DNA from: Bradyrhizobium sp. SRL28
GTDB lineage: Bacteria; Pseudomonadota; Alphaproteobacteria; Rhizobiales; Xanthobacteraceae
Assembly: GCF_018596315.1 (NCBI RefSeq)
Contig: NZ_JAHEAG010000035.1
Location: forward strand, 1-64,000
DNA length: 64,000 bases
Direction of reading: 5' to 3'
Positions 50,471 through 59,230 of this stretch are shown here, piece after piece (positions within the stretch are counted from its first letter, which is position 1; the number at the start of each line of letters is the position of its first letter). Made by a program: the position numbers and the translations under genes. The notes beneath the pieces are model-generated. The model saw only the letters and a list, made by a program, of their open reading frames with translations, did not search any database and was not told the origin of the DNA.

Positions 50471-50798
50471 AATGAAACGCAAAACAACGTGGCGGGATCA
50501 GCTAGTGCGCGGATTCTTATTCGTAATCCTTTTGGAACTGGAGCACAACTAACAAAATAGCTCGCTAAAGGACGAAAGACAGCGAGCACCGTTTGTGGAC
50601 TTAGACCGCTCGTAGCCGTCGGATTATCGAGTGCGCTTCAAGCTTCGGTTGCGCAAGCGTTTCAATGACGGCCGGGCTTGGAGCCGTGGCTGCGCATCCG
50701 ATCCAAATTTCGCCTTCGGTCCTGATGTTTCGGGTGAGAAAACCGGCTTATGCCGCCATTCGCGGCAGCCAAGGGGTTCGAAATTTGCTGTAATCAAG

Positions 50799-51030
50799 GC
50801 GAGGAACAAGCTATTCGATGACCTCGCGAATTCCGACGACGAGGTCCGCTCTGGAATCGAACTGTACAAGAATGGCGTACGTCTTGGACCGGCACGCAGC
50901 AATCACTCGGATGTAGCCAACTTAGATCGAGGCCGTCGTTCACGTCGGCGCGACGATGTTCAAGCGACAATACTGATCCCGTGACAAACGGTAGAGCGCA
51001 TTGGCGGGTCAGGCCGCCGAAATCTGAAAA
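50799..51030 (+). pseudogene. Frameshifted copy of the LGPxHSxHxDI module
   Basis: One frame reads ARNKLFDDLANSDDEVRSGI, then ELYKNGVRLGPARSNHSDVA. After about 50945 the match jumps to another frame reading CSSDNTDPVTNGRAHWRVRP. Joined, they parallel the C-terminal module of the protein at 48414 on the opposite strand, so at least one indel has broken the gene. The upstream stretch from about 50483 to 50798 shows no recognisable gene; an N-terminal domain may have been lost there. Confidence 0.7.
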
Positions 51031-51098
51031 AGCCACATTAGCATCGTGTGCCAAGTGCCGCGCCAAGTGCCGCTGGAAGAAATTTGGTCCGCGTATGA

Positions 51099-51596
51099 TT
51101 ACAAGATTGATTTCAAGAAATGCTCGAGGTTACCATCCCTAAACAAATACCCCTTTATCCCTGCTGCCTGTGCTGCCTCTAGATCAGTGAGCTTGTCTCC
51201 TATGAGAATGCTTCGACCGACATCCACCGGAAACTGGTCCAGGAGATCGTTGATCATGCCCGGTGCGGGCTTACGCCGATAGCTTGCTTGACGATACCGC
51301 TCTATTGGCGCTTCGGGATGATAAGGGCAGTACTCGAATGCATCTATGTGAGCTCCGATTCCAGCTAAATCGTTCGCCATCCACTCATGTAGCGCTTCAA
51401 CATGGCTTTCTTCGTAGAGACCTCTGGCTACGCCAGATTGGTTCGTAATCACGAATACAAAATAGCCAGCATCATTGGCGACCTTTACCGCTGCCCGTGC
51501 GCCATCTATCCACTTTAGCTTGCTAATTTCAAAGACGTAGCCGCAATCTTCGTTCAGCACGCCGTCTCGATCGAAGAAAATTGCTGGTCTCTTCAT
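51099..51596 (-). CDS. HAD-IIIA phosphatase (GmhB-like, zinc site degenerate)
   Basis: A 165-residue HAD phosphatase related to D-glycero-D-manno-heptose 1,7-bisphosphate phosphatase. FFDRDGVLNEDCGYV holds the nucleophile Asp9 and acid/base Asp11; VITNQSGVARGLYEE, the RRKPAPGM lysine and ILIGDKLTDLEAA complete the site. GmhB proteins usually carry a zinc loop of the CxHH...CxC kind. Here the first part reads CPYHPE and the later Cys-x-Cys reads SYR, so three of the four ligands appear lost. It could supply ADP- or GDP-heptose precursors, or dephosphorylate another sugar phosphate. It stands alone between two intergenic regions. Confidence 0.78.
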   Translation of the reverse strand: MKRPAIFFDRDGVLNEDCGYVFEISKLKWIDGARAAVKVANDAGYFVFVITNQSGVARGLYEESHVEALHEWMANDLAGIGAHIDAFEYCPYHPEAPIERYRQASYRRKPAPGMINDLLDQFPVDVGRSILIGDKLTDLEAAQAAGIKGYLFRDGNLEHFLKSIL

Positions 51597-51973
51597 CTTG
51601 CTGCCTTAACGCGCGGGGCACTATCATGCCAAAACTGCCTTAGCCGCGAAATTGGAATCTTGGCCGTGCACAGGAGTGTCGGATCGTGGCGATTTTTCCG
51701 GCGGTCTGATCGCCGAAGTCAATCCCGGCCTCGTCGATCCAGTCGTTGCAAGTCTGGAGGCGAGACGATCGAGAACGCCACACCCTACGATATTGCTCTA
51801 CACTTCCATGCGATCTGCTGATGCAGCATGTCTTATTGCGTGGCTGCGAGGGCAGGAATGTTTCAGGATCGTACCATGCTGCGACAAGATCTTGTTATCT
51901 GCGAATTCTGCGAATATGGAAATGGTTCGCCGGTATCAGTGCCAATGTGTTGGCTGCCACGAACGCTATTCGC
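51597..51973. other. Intergenic region without a recognisable gene
   Basis: 377 bases between the HAD phosphatase and the epimerase. An open frame entering from 51652 runs antisense into the epimerase gene and has no family motif, so it is not called. The promoter of the phosphatase gene should be near its left end. I see no repeat. Confidence 0.45.
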
Positions 51974-53014
51974 TCAAGATGGTTCCCAGCCTATCGCAAG
52001 TAGCTTCGTCGGCGGAGCTAACAGTGGCCGGCCAATCCGTTCCCAGGTCGAAATTTGGCCCGTCGCCTTCAGGCACGCCTCGATCCAGCGTTCAGGCAAG
52101 GGAATCAAGCCAGGTGATCTGCCGAGGCCAGCGCGGTGACGCGCGATGAGATTTGGGACGGTGATCGGTTTCGGGTCCGACACGATAAAAGTCTCTCCCC
52201 GTGCTCGGGGGTTGCTCAAGGCGGTTTCGACTGCCAAGTTGAAATTCTGAATCGACAATATGGATCGTTGTGCGGTTAGTGCTCCGAACGGGAGCGGGAC
52301 CGGCAGCCGTGAAAGCCGGTGGACGAGAGCGAAATTTCCTTTCTCACCCTCGCCATAAATTACAACCGGTCGCAAGATGGTGAACGAAATGCCGGCCGCG
52401 CGAATGGCCTGTTCGCCGGCAAATTTGGATCGTCCATACGCATTGCTTGGTGTTGGAAAATCATCTTCAGTCAGGTCATGATCCGCGCAAGGACCGGACT
52501 GGGCGGCGATGGAAGAAATGAACACCAAATGTCTCGTTGCGCCGAGAGATATGGCGCGCGCCAGCGCCGATGTCGCGCGGTGGTTGATGCGATCGTAAAG
52601 GGCGTCACCAGCGTGCTTGTGAGCGATGCCCGCAAGATGAACCACAGCGTCGCATTGGTCCAGAAGGGGGCACCAATCGAACAGCTTCGAGATATCCGGC
52701 AACGGAACTGAAGCAACGTTCGGATTCTCGAAGGTGGGTGCCGTCCTCGATGCGGCAACCACCCTGTATCCCCGCGTGGCAAGGAACGGAACCAGGTGCC
52801 GCCCGATAAACCCGTCGGCGCCCGTTACAAGCACCCTGGGTTTTTCTGCATTGGGGCTATTGTGCGAGCCGGACGCGGCGGAACGCATTTGCGCGTCGGC
52901 TGGGCCGTAGGCAGGCATCGTTTGTGAGGTCACCCGCACAGGGATATCCATTTTCCGCCGAGTTTCCTGCATATCCTGCGAACAAGACTCTTGGATCAGT
53001 TGAATGATACTCAC
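51974..53014 (-). CDS. NAD-dependent sugar epimerase/dehydratase (WbpV-like)
   Basis: A 346-residue extended SDR. The core starts at about residue 58: PRVLVTGADGFIGRHLVPFL, VVAASR, VVHLAGIAHKH, FISSIAAQSG, the AYGRSKFAGEQAI motif (YxxxK), LRPVVIYGEGEKGNFALVHR and a VSDPKPITVPNLI region. Proteins of this kind (WbpV, WbjF) reduce or epimerise UDP-4-keto-N-acetyl amino sugars and often precede an initiating transferase, which is not present here. The end, LLAIGWEPS, is about 20 residues shorter than usual, so the C-terminus may be clipped. The start is uncertain: the 53014 codon is GTG, and the first 56 residues lack similarity to the family. Confidence 0.75.
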   Translation of the reverse strand: MSIIQLIQESCSQDMQETRRKMDIPVRVTSQTMPAYGPADAQMRSAASGSHNSPNAEKPRVLVTGADGFIGRHLVPFLATRGYRVVAASRTAPTFENPNVASVPLPDISKLFDWCPLLDQCDAVVHLAGIAHKHAGDALYDRINHRATSALARAISLGATRHLVFISSIAAQSGPCADHDLTEDDFPTPSNAYGRSKFAGEQAIRAAGISFTILRPVVIYGEGEKGNFALVHRLSRLPVPLPFGALTAQRSILSIQNFNLAVETALSNPRARGETFIVSDPKPITVPNLIARHRAGLGRSPGLIPLPERWIEACLKATGQISTWERIGRPLLAPPTKLLAIGWEPS

Positions 53015-53247
53015 CTCAATATAGCCGCACGGCTCATCTCAAGGCAACCGAGGGTTTAGCCACGGGTTCCCACGACGCCAGCTTAAGCAGAATTGTCCAT
53101 AAGGCTCGGATGGCAGCTTGACCAGGGACCTCTACGGTCGGTCTTACCATCGGGCCGTTCTAAAGCGATATGATCGGCCGCCGCATTCAAGGTGAAGAAG
53201 ATTGGCAGAACGAACCCAAAAAAAGTCGAACAAAAAAGCAAGCAAGG

Positions 53248-54474
53248 CTAGCTGCGCTCGTCCGCGATCACCTTGCCGTCGTTCGGCAGCGAGCCGGCCG
53301 CGACCAGTTCGACATTTCCGCCGAGCTTGGTCACTGCGCGCAGGCTTGCCGCGAGTTCGCTCTGAAGTGTTTCACCGGCCGCCGCCGTTTCTGCCTTCAG
53401 CGTCATCAGATCGCTCTCGCCGGAACGCGTGACGACGAGGCGTAGCCTTCCGAGTTGCGGATGGCGCTTGCCGATCTCGGCGATCTGCTCGGGGCGCACG
53501 AACATGCCCTTGACCTTGGTGGTCTGGTCGGCGCGGCCCATCCAGCCCTTGATGCGCATGTTGGTGCGTCCGCACGGGCTTGCGCCCGGCAGCGCCGCCG
53601 TGAGGTCGCCGAGTGCGAGGCGGATCCACGGATGCTGCGGATCGAGCGAAGTGACGACGATCTCGCCGACGTCGCCGGGTGCTACGGGATCGCCGGTGCC
53701 GGGTCGCACGATTTCCATGATCAGGTCCTCGTTGACCACCATGCCATCGCGCGCCGGTGTTTCGAAGGCGATCATGCCGAGGTCGGCGGTGCCGAACGCC
53801 TGATAGGCATCGATGCCGCGCGACTTCACTTCATCCTGCAGCGATATCGGAAACGCCGCGCCTGATACCAGCGCGCGCTTGATCGAGGAGACGTCGCGGC
53901 CTGCGCTGGCGGCGGCGTCGAGCAGGATCTTGAGGAAATCAGGCGTGCCGCTGTAGCCGACCGGGCGATAGGCCTCGATCAGCTCGAACTGCTGCTCGGT
54001 ATTGCCGGGGCCGGCCGGAATCACCGCACAGCCCAGCGCCCGCGCCGAGGCGTCGAAGATGAAACCGCCGGGCGTCAGGTGATAGCTGAAGGTATTGAGC
54101 ACGACGTCGCCGGGCCGGAAGCCCGCGGCGAATAGCGCCCGCGCGCCGCGCCAGGGGTCGGTGTGAACGGGCTCGGGCTCGAAGATCGGGCCGGGCGAGG
54201 TGAACAGCCGTCCGAACGAGCCCAAAGGACCGGCCACGAACCCGCCGAAGGGCGGAGCGGCCTTGTGCAGGGCGGGGAGTTCCGACTTGCGTAGCACTGG
54301 AAGGCGCGCCAGCACGGCCCGGCTGGTCACAGAAGCGGGGTCGATGCCCTTGAGCCGCTCGGCATAGGCTGGCGCGGCCAGTGCCTTGCGCAGCACGTCC
54401 GGCAGGCGAGAGAACAGCTCAGCCTCGCGTTTGGCCGGCTCGCGGGTTTCAAGGGTGTCATAGTGATCGGTCAT
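53248..54474 (-). CDS. Phenylacetate-CoA ligase-like AMP-forming enzyme
   Basis: A 408-residue adenylate-forming ligase close to PaaK: it would make a CoA thioester from an aromatic or related acid with ATP. Visible are LPVLRKSELPALHK, SSFG/FTSPGPIFEP-like contacts, NTFSYHLTPGGFIFDASARA, AGPGNTEQQFELIEAYRPVG, GTPDFLKILLDAA, QAFGTADLGMIAFE and the hinge RIKGWMGRADQTTKVKGMFV with its RxDxxxKxxGxxV pattern. The N-terminus is shorter than in typical PaaK (about 435). It stands next to the Liv-type transporter with its acyl-CoA synthetase, which suggests activation of an imported acid. It is divergent from the AGE-family gene. Confidence 0.85.
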   Translation of the reverse strand: MTDHYDTLETREPAKREAELFSRLPDVLRKALAAPAYAERLKGIDPASVTSRAVLARLPVLRKSELPALHKAAPPFGGFVAGPLGSFGRLFTSPGPIFEPEPVHTDPWRGARALFAAGFRPGDVVLNTFSYHLTPGGFIFDASARALGCAVIPAGPGNTEQQFELIEAYRPVGYSGTPDFLKILLDAAASAGRDVSSIKRALVSGAAFPISLQDEVKSRGIDAYQAFGTADLGMIAFETPARDGMVVNEDLIMEIVRPGTGDPVAPGDVGEIVVTSLDPQHPWIRLALGDLTAALPGASPCGRTNMRIKGWMGRADQTTKVKGMFVRPEQIAEIGKRHPQLGRLRLVVTRSGESDLMTLKAETAAAGETLQSELAASLRAVTKLGGNVELVAAGSLPNDGKVIADERS

Positions 54475-54569
54475 GGCTGATGATCCCGCAAGAAGGGGCC
54501 GATTGCGCAGAGCCGCCGGCGTGCTATCAGACGGCGGCTACCGGTGTTGCTCGTGTTCCAGAGGACGCA

Positions 54570-55730
54570 ATGGTTGAAGGACATACCGCTGCGGCAGGAG
54601 ACGGTGCCGTTTCGGCCGATATCGTCGCCAGGCTGAAGCTTCGCATGGTCGATCAATGTCTGCCGCTGTGGTCGACCGAAGGCTGGGACGACAAGTCGGG
54701 CAGCTTTATCGATCGGCTCGACCGCGACGGCCGTGCAGACCGCCTGGCGCCGCGCCGGGTGCTCGTGCAGGCGCGCCAGATCTATTGCTACGCAAAGGCC
54801 GCGCAAATGGGCTGGTATCCGGAGGGGCGCGCGATCGCGCTGAAGGGGCTGGAGCATCTGCTCGCCAAGGCGAAGGCGCCCGATGGCAAGCCCGGCTTTG
54901 TCCATACGCTGACGCCTGACGGCGCCGTGCTGGACCCGCTGCGCGATTCCTACGACCATGCCTTCGTGCTGCTCGCACTTGCAACCGTCCATGGGCTCGA
55001 TCGCGATGCGCAGATCCGCACCGAGATCGACGCGCTGTGTCATTTCATCGAGACGGAGCTGCGCTCGCCGCATGGCGGGGTTCACGAAGGATTGCCGGTG
55101 TCGCTGCCGCGGCGGCAGAACCCGCAGATGCATCTGTTCGAAGCGATGATCGCGGCGTTCGACGCGACGCACGATACCGTGTTCCAGAACAGGGCCGGGA
55201 ATTTCTTCAGCCTGTTTCTGGCCAACCTCTACGACAAGCAGCGCCAGGTGCTCGGGGAGTATTTCGAGGAAGACTGGTCGAAGATCGAGCCCGTCAGCGT
55301 CGAGCCGGGGCATCAGGCGGAATGGACTTGGCTCTTGAAGGGCTTTGAACGCATCACCGGCTGCCCGACGGGACGCTACCGCGGCGAATTGCTGGCGACC
55401 GCGCTGCGCTATCGCGACGAAGCGACCGGCTGCCTGGTCGACGAGGGCGCCGCCAACGGCAATATCAGGCGCCATACGCGCCGGCTGTGGCCGCAGACCG
55501 AGATCGCCAAGGCGTGGATCGCGCAGGCCGAGGCGGGCGAGGCGGGGGCCGCGGACGAAGCACGCGCGGCGCTGTCGCGGCTCGAACGGCATTACCTCAG
55601 CCATCCCGTGGCGGGCGGCTGGTACGACCAATTCGATCGCGACGGCAACTCGCTGGTTACGACGATCCCTGCTTCTTCGTTCTATCATGTTCTCTGCGCG
55701 GTTGCCGAAGCGGAGCAGGTGCTCGGCTGA
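54570..55730 (+). CDS. AGE-family sugar epimerase/isomerase
   Basis: A 386-residue alpha/alpha-barrel protein of the N-acylglucosamine 2-epimerase / mannose isomerase group. Visible blocks are ARQIYCYAKAAQMGW, DSYDHAFVLLALATVHG, NPQMHLFEAMIAAFDAT, EPGHQAEWTWLLKGFERI, RRLWPQTEIAKAWIAQAEAG and GGWYDQFDRDGN. They include the His residues of the barrel (in NPQMH and EPGHQ) that act in catalysis. The ATG at 54570 has AGAGGA upstream; an open frame further upstream overlaps the ligase gene antisense. Related proteins interconvert glucose, mannose and fructose or their phosphates. It may support the polysaccharide island, but it lies among catabolic genes. Confidence 0.85.
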   Translation: MVEGHTAAAGDGAVSADIVARLKLRMVDQCLPLWSTEGWDDKSGSFIDRLDRDGRADRLAPRRVLVQARQIYCYAKAAQMGWYPEGRAIALKGLEHLLAKAKAPDGKPGFVHTLTPDGAVLDPLRDSYDHAFVLLALATVHGLDRDAQIRTEIDALCHFIETELRSPHGGVHEGLPVSLPRRQNPQMHLFEAMIAAFDATHDTVFQNRAGNFFSLFLANLYDKQRQVLGEYFEEDWSKIEPVSVEPGHQAEWTWLLKGFERITGCPTGRYRGELLATALRYRDEATGCLVDEGAANGNIRRHTRRLWPQTEIAKAWIAQAEAGEAGAADEARAALSRLERHYLSHPVAGGWYDQFDRDGNSLVTTIPASSFYHVLCAVAEAEQVLG

Positions 55731-55826
55731 GCATTTGATTCTTGTTTTGACGCGTTTTCTTCACGCGAACCGGTCTCCATCCCCGAATCAAGTCCGAGGA
55801 CGTGCTTCGCTCGAAAACGCTATGGT

Positions 55827-56666
55827 TCACAGCCACCGCTTTCGCCGCTTGAAGCTTTTCAGGTTCTTGAAGCTCTTGCGCTGATCGCCGGCGCCGCCGA
55901 GGTAGAATTCCTTGACGTCCTCGTTGTCGCGCAATTCGTCGGCGGTGCCGTCGAGCACCACCTTGCCCTGCTCCATGATGTAGCCGTGGCTCGCGACCGA
56001 CAGCGCCGCGCGCGCGTTCTGCTCCACCAGCAGGATGGTGACGCCGAGGTCGCGGTTGATTGCCTTGATGATCCCGAACACCTCCTTGACGAGGAGGGGG
56101 GACAGGCCCATCGAGGGCTCGTCCATCAGGATCATCTTGGGCCGCGCCATCAGCGCGCGGCCGATCGCCAGCATCTGCTGCTCGCCGCCAGAGAGATAGC
56201 CGGCGAGGCCGGTACGCTCCTTCAGTCGCGGGAAATACCTGAACACCATGTCGATGTCGGCGCCGATTTCGTTGTCGGTGCGGGTAAAGGCGCCGAGCTT
56301 CAGATTTTCGATCGACGTCATGTCGGATATGATGCGGCGGCCTTCCATCACCTGAAAGATGCCGCGGCGGACGATCTTGTCGGGGTCGATGCCGTTGATG
56401 CGCTCGCCGTCGAAAAGGATCTCGCCGCGGATGACTTCGCCGTCCTCGGTCTTGAGCAGGCCCGAGATCGCCTTCAGCGTCGTCGACTTGCCGGCGCCGT
56501 TGGCGCCGAGCAGGGCGACGATCGCGCCCTTGGGCACGTCGAGGCTGAGGCCGCGCAGCACCAGGATGACCTTGTCGTAGACCACCTCGATGTTGCGGAC
56601 GCTGAGGAGCGGCGCGGCGGCTTGCGCTGCCGGTGCGGGACGATTGATTTCGGTTGCTTCGCTCAT
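55827..56666 (-). CDS. livF: Branched-chain amino acid-type ABC transporter, ATP-binding protein LivF
   Basis: One of two ATPases powering a Liv-type importer. The 279 residues contain the Walker A GANGAGKST, the Q-loop region GIFQVMEGRRI, the signature YLSGGEQQMLAIGRALM, the Walker B MILMDEPSMGLSP and a switch His in the ILLVEQNARAAL region replaced by Gln-Asn as usual in LivF. The C-terminus carries an extra basic tail (RKSFKNLKSFKRRKRWL) not typical of LivF. It is the last gene of the leftward unit from livG, and faces the AGE-family gene tail to tail. Confidence 0.93.
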   Translation of the reverse strand: MSEATEINRPAPAAQAAAPLLSVRNIEVVYDKVILVLRGLSLDVPKGAIVALLGANGAGKSTTLKAISGLLKTEDGEVIRGEILFDGERINGIDPDKIVRRGIFQVMEGRRIISDMTSIENLKLGAFTRTDNEIGADIDMVFRYFPRLKERTGLAGYLSGGEQQMLAIGRALMARPKMILMDEPSMGLSPLLVKEVFGIIKAINRDLGVTILLVEQNARAALSVASHGYIMEQGKVVLDGTADELRDNEDVKEFYLGGAGDQRKSFKNLKSFKRRKRWL

Positions 56667-56682
56667 ATTGACCTCCCGCTGT

Positions 56683-56780
56683 CGTCACCCGCGAAGGCGG
56701 GTGACCCAGTATTCCAGAGGCGCCTGCGATCGACCGAGACGCTGCGGCGTACTGGATCCCCCGCTTTCGCGGGGGATGAC
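56683..56780. repeat. Intergenic inverted repeat between livK and livF
   Basis: The left part reads cgtcacccgcgaaggcgggtgacccagta and the right part mirrors it as tactggatc followed by cccccgctttcgcgggggatgacag. Each half also folds on itself (cgcgaag/ctttcgcg cores). Elements of this form occur between genes throughout Bradyrhizobium-type genomes. It lies inside the liv operon and could stabilise or end part of the message. Confidence 0.7.
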
Positions 56781-56800
56781 AGCCTGCTTGTTGATAGTCC

Positions 56801-58093
56801 TTACCAGCCGAGCCACTCGGGCTTGCGCGGCAGGTCGATCGTTTTCACCTTCTCCATCTTGATGCCGCCGTTCTTGACGAGATCATTGAGCGGGGCGTCG
56901 GTCGCGCCTGCGACCTTCATGCGATAGAGATCGACCTTGAGCGTGCCGCGGTGGTCCGTCTCGGTGAAGGTTGAGGGATTGCAGATGCCTTCGGCTCCGG
57001 CGGGCACCCAATCCTTCTTCTGATAGAAGCCCTTCTTGACGTTCTCGCCGGTGGCGCCGCCGTTCTTGGCAGCCCATTCGACGGCTTCCTTCATGTAGAG
57101 CGCGGTGCAGACGCCGGCGATGTAATGCACGGGGCGGTAGGTGGTACCGGCCGCGTCCGACATCTTGGAGATTTCCATGAAGGTCTTCATGCCGGGTGCG
57201 TTGCCGCCCCACGCTACCGCGGTGCGCAGCGGGAACACCACGCCATCGGCGGCAGCGCCTGCAGCCTTGGCGGCGTTCTCGTCCATGCCCCAGACGTTGC
57301 CGAGGAACTGCACGTCGACGCCGGCGGCCTTGCAGGCGTTGAGCACGGAGATGTTGGAGCCGGCGGTATTGCCCAGATAAGCGTAGTTCGCGCCCGAGCT
57401 CTTCAGGGTCAGGCACTGCGCGCTGTAATCGCCGGGCGTCAACGCGAACACGATCGGCGGCAGCAACTCGAAGCCGAGTTCGGCCGCAATCGCTTCACCG
57501 GCGGCCTTCGGCGCGTTCGGATAGGGGTGGTTTGCACCCATATGGACGAACTTCGGCTTGCCGGGCTTGCCCTTGGACTTCCAGTCCTCGGCGGCCCAGG
57601 TCAGCATGCCGCGAACCGCGTCCGAGTAGCTCGGTCCGTAGAAGAAGTTGTAGGGGGCAGGCTTGGCCTTGCCGCCGGCGCCGGTCGGATCGGAGAGTGC
57701 TGCGGCATAGGATGCCGAAATATCCGGGATCTTGTCCTGCGCCAGGAATCCCGTCAGCGCTTCGGTGTCGGCGGTGCCCCAGCCGAGAATGGCGGCGACC
57801 TTGTCGGAACCAGACCATTTCTTGTACTGGGCGATGGCGCGCGGCACCTGGTAGCCGTAGTCGACGGTATCGACATTGACCTTGGCGCCGTTGATGCCGC
57901 CGCTCTTGTTGATCCACGCATAGGTATCCGCGACACCCTGTCCGAACGGCGTTCCGACGTCGGAGGTCGGGCCCGAATAATCCGCGAGATGTCCCAGCGA
58001 GACCGGGGCTTGGGCTTGGGCCTGGGACGTCGTCGCTGCGCCCGCCAGCAGGATCGCGAGCGAGGCGGTGCTCAGTAGAGTCTTCATCGTCAT
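56801..58093 (-). CDS. livK: Liv-type periplasmic substrate-binding protein
   Basis: The binding protein of the importer, 430 residues with a clear signal peptide (KTLLSTASLAILLAGAATTS, cleaved after AQA). The mature part begins with VSLGHLADYSGPTSDVG, then VADTYAWINKSGGINGAKV, DKIPDISASYAAALSDPTG and FFYGPSYSDAVRGMLTWAAE, as in Peripla_BP_6 proteins. The ATG at 58093 lies nine bases from GGAGG and is preferred to the ATG six bases earlier. At this length, and with acyl-CoA ligases around it, the ligand may be an aromatic or other acid rather than leucine. Confidence 0.92.
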   Translation of the reverse strand: MTMKTLLSTASLAILLAGAATTSQAQAQAPVSLGHLADYSGPTSDVGTPFGQGVADTYAWINKSGGINGAKVNVDTVDYGYQVPRAIAQYKKWSGSDKVAAILGWGTADTEALTGFLAQDKIPDISASYAAALSDPTGAGGKAKPAPYNFFYGPSYSDAVRGMLTWAAEDWKSKGKPGKPKFVHMGANHPYPNAPKAAGEAIAAELGFELLPPIVFALTPGDYSAQCLTLKSSGANYAYLGNTAGSNISVLNACKAAGVDVQFLGNVWGMDENAAKAAGAAADGVVFPLRTAVAWGGNAPGMKTFMEISKMSDAAGTTYRPVHYIAGVCTALYMKEAVEWAAKNGGATGENVKKGFYQKKDWVPAGAEGICNPSTFTETDHRGTLKVDLYRMKVAGATDAPLNDLVKNGGIKMEKVKTIDLPRKPEWLGW

Positions 58094-58150
58094 GGACATA
58101 ATCCTCCGGTTGCTTCTCGAGGTCTTCTTATTGTCGATCCCGTTCCGACC

Positions 58151-59224
58151 TCAATGCGAGAACGGGTAGAGTTTCCAGTACGCCTTGATCTGCCGCCAGC
58201 GATGCGCGAGTCCGTCTGGTTCGAAAACCAGAAAGACGATGATGATGATGCCGATCGCCATCTCGCGCAGGAAAGCGATGTTGTTCTTCAATCCCAGGAA
58301 CTGGTCGATCGGACTGCCGCGCAGTGCGACGCTGAGCCATTCCATCGATTCCGGCAGCAGCACCATGAAGGCGGTGCCCATCAGCGTGCCCATGATCGAG
58401 CCGAGCCCGCCGATGATGATCATCGCAAGGAAGATGATCGAGCGGTCGATGCCGAAACCTTCGTTGGAGACGACCTGATTATAGTGCGCATAGAGCGCGC
58501 CGCCGACGCCGGCAAAGAAGGCGGCGAGGCCGAACGACAGCGTCCGGTACTTGGTCAGGTTGATGCCCATGATCTCGGCGGACAAATAATGGTCGCGCAC
58601 CGCCACCAGGGCGCGTCCGTCGCGCGAACGGATCAGGTTCGTGACCAGGAGATAGCAGACGACGACATAGGCCAGCACGACATAGAAATACTGCTTATCG
58701 CCGCGCAGCATGTAGCCGAAGAGCGAGAACGGCTCGGCGCTGGCGGGAACGCTGCCGCCGGTGAACCATTCGGCGCGGGCAAAGAAGTCGAGCAGGATGT
58801 ATTGCGCCGCCAGCGTCGCGATCGCGAGATAAAGCCCTTTCAGCCGCGCGGCAGGCAGGCCGAAGATCAGGCCGACGGCCGCCGTCACGACGCCTGCCAG
58901 CGGGATGCAGAAGAAAACGGGAATCCCGAACCGGTTCGAGAGATAGGCCGACGTGAAGGCGCCGAAGCCGAAGAAGGCGGCGTGGCCGATCGAGATCTGG
59001 CCGGTGAAGCCGACGACGATGTTGAGGCCAAGGGCTGCGATGCCGAAGATGCCGATCTGGATCAGGAGGCTGAGGATGTATTCGTTGACGACGTGAGGCG
59101 CAAAGCAGACCAGGACGATGCCTGATATCATCGCGTTGCGGCTGGTCGTGGTCGGAAACACGGTGGTATCCGCCGCATAGCTGGTGCGGAAATCGCCGGC
59201 GGGAATGAGCGTCTGGCTTGCCAT
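58151..59224 (-). CDS. livM: Liv-type ABC transporter permease LivM
   Basis: A 357-residue inner-membrane permease with about ten hydrophobic segments. GLNIVVGFTGQISIGHAAFF and GLPAARLKGLYLAIATLAAQ are the standard LivM motifs, and GIDRSIIFLAMIIIGGLGS is the cytoplasmic coupling segment that contacts the ATPases. A long N-terminal soluble stretch (about 28 residues) precedes the first helix. It starts six bases after the livH stop. The C-terminal 40 residues are polar and extend beyond the last helix. Confidence 0.93.
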   Translation of the reverse strand: MASQTLIPAGDFRTSYAADTTVFPTTTSRNAMISGIVLVCFAPHVVNEYILSLLIQIGIFGIAALGLNIVVGFTGQISIGHAAFFGFGAFTSAYLSNRFGIPVFFCIPLAGVVTAAVGLIFGLPAARLKGLYLAIATLAAQYILLDFFARAEWFTGGSVPASAEPFSLFGYMLRGDKQYFYVVLAYVVVCYLLVTNLIRSRDGRALVAVRDHYLSAEIMGINLTKYRTLSFGLAAFFAGVGGALYAHYNQVVSNEGFGIDRSIIFLAMIIIGGLGSIMGTLMGTAFMVLLPESMEWLSVALRGSPIDQFLGLKNNIAFLREMAIGIIIIVFLVFEPDGLAHRWRQIKAYWKLYPFSH

Positions 59225-59230
59225 GATTGC

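Noticed and set aside
51652..52149. 165-codon open frame on the + strand
   Set aside because: It runs antisense into the epimerase gene and shows no recognisable domain.
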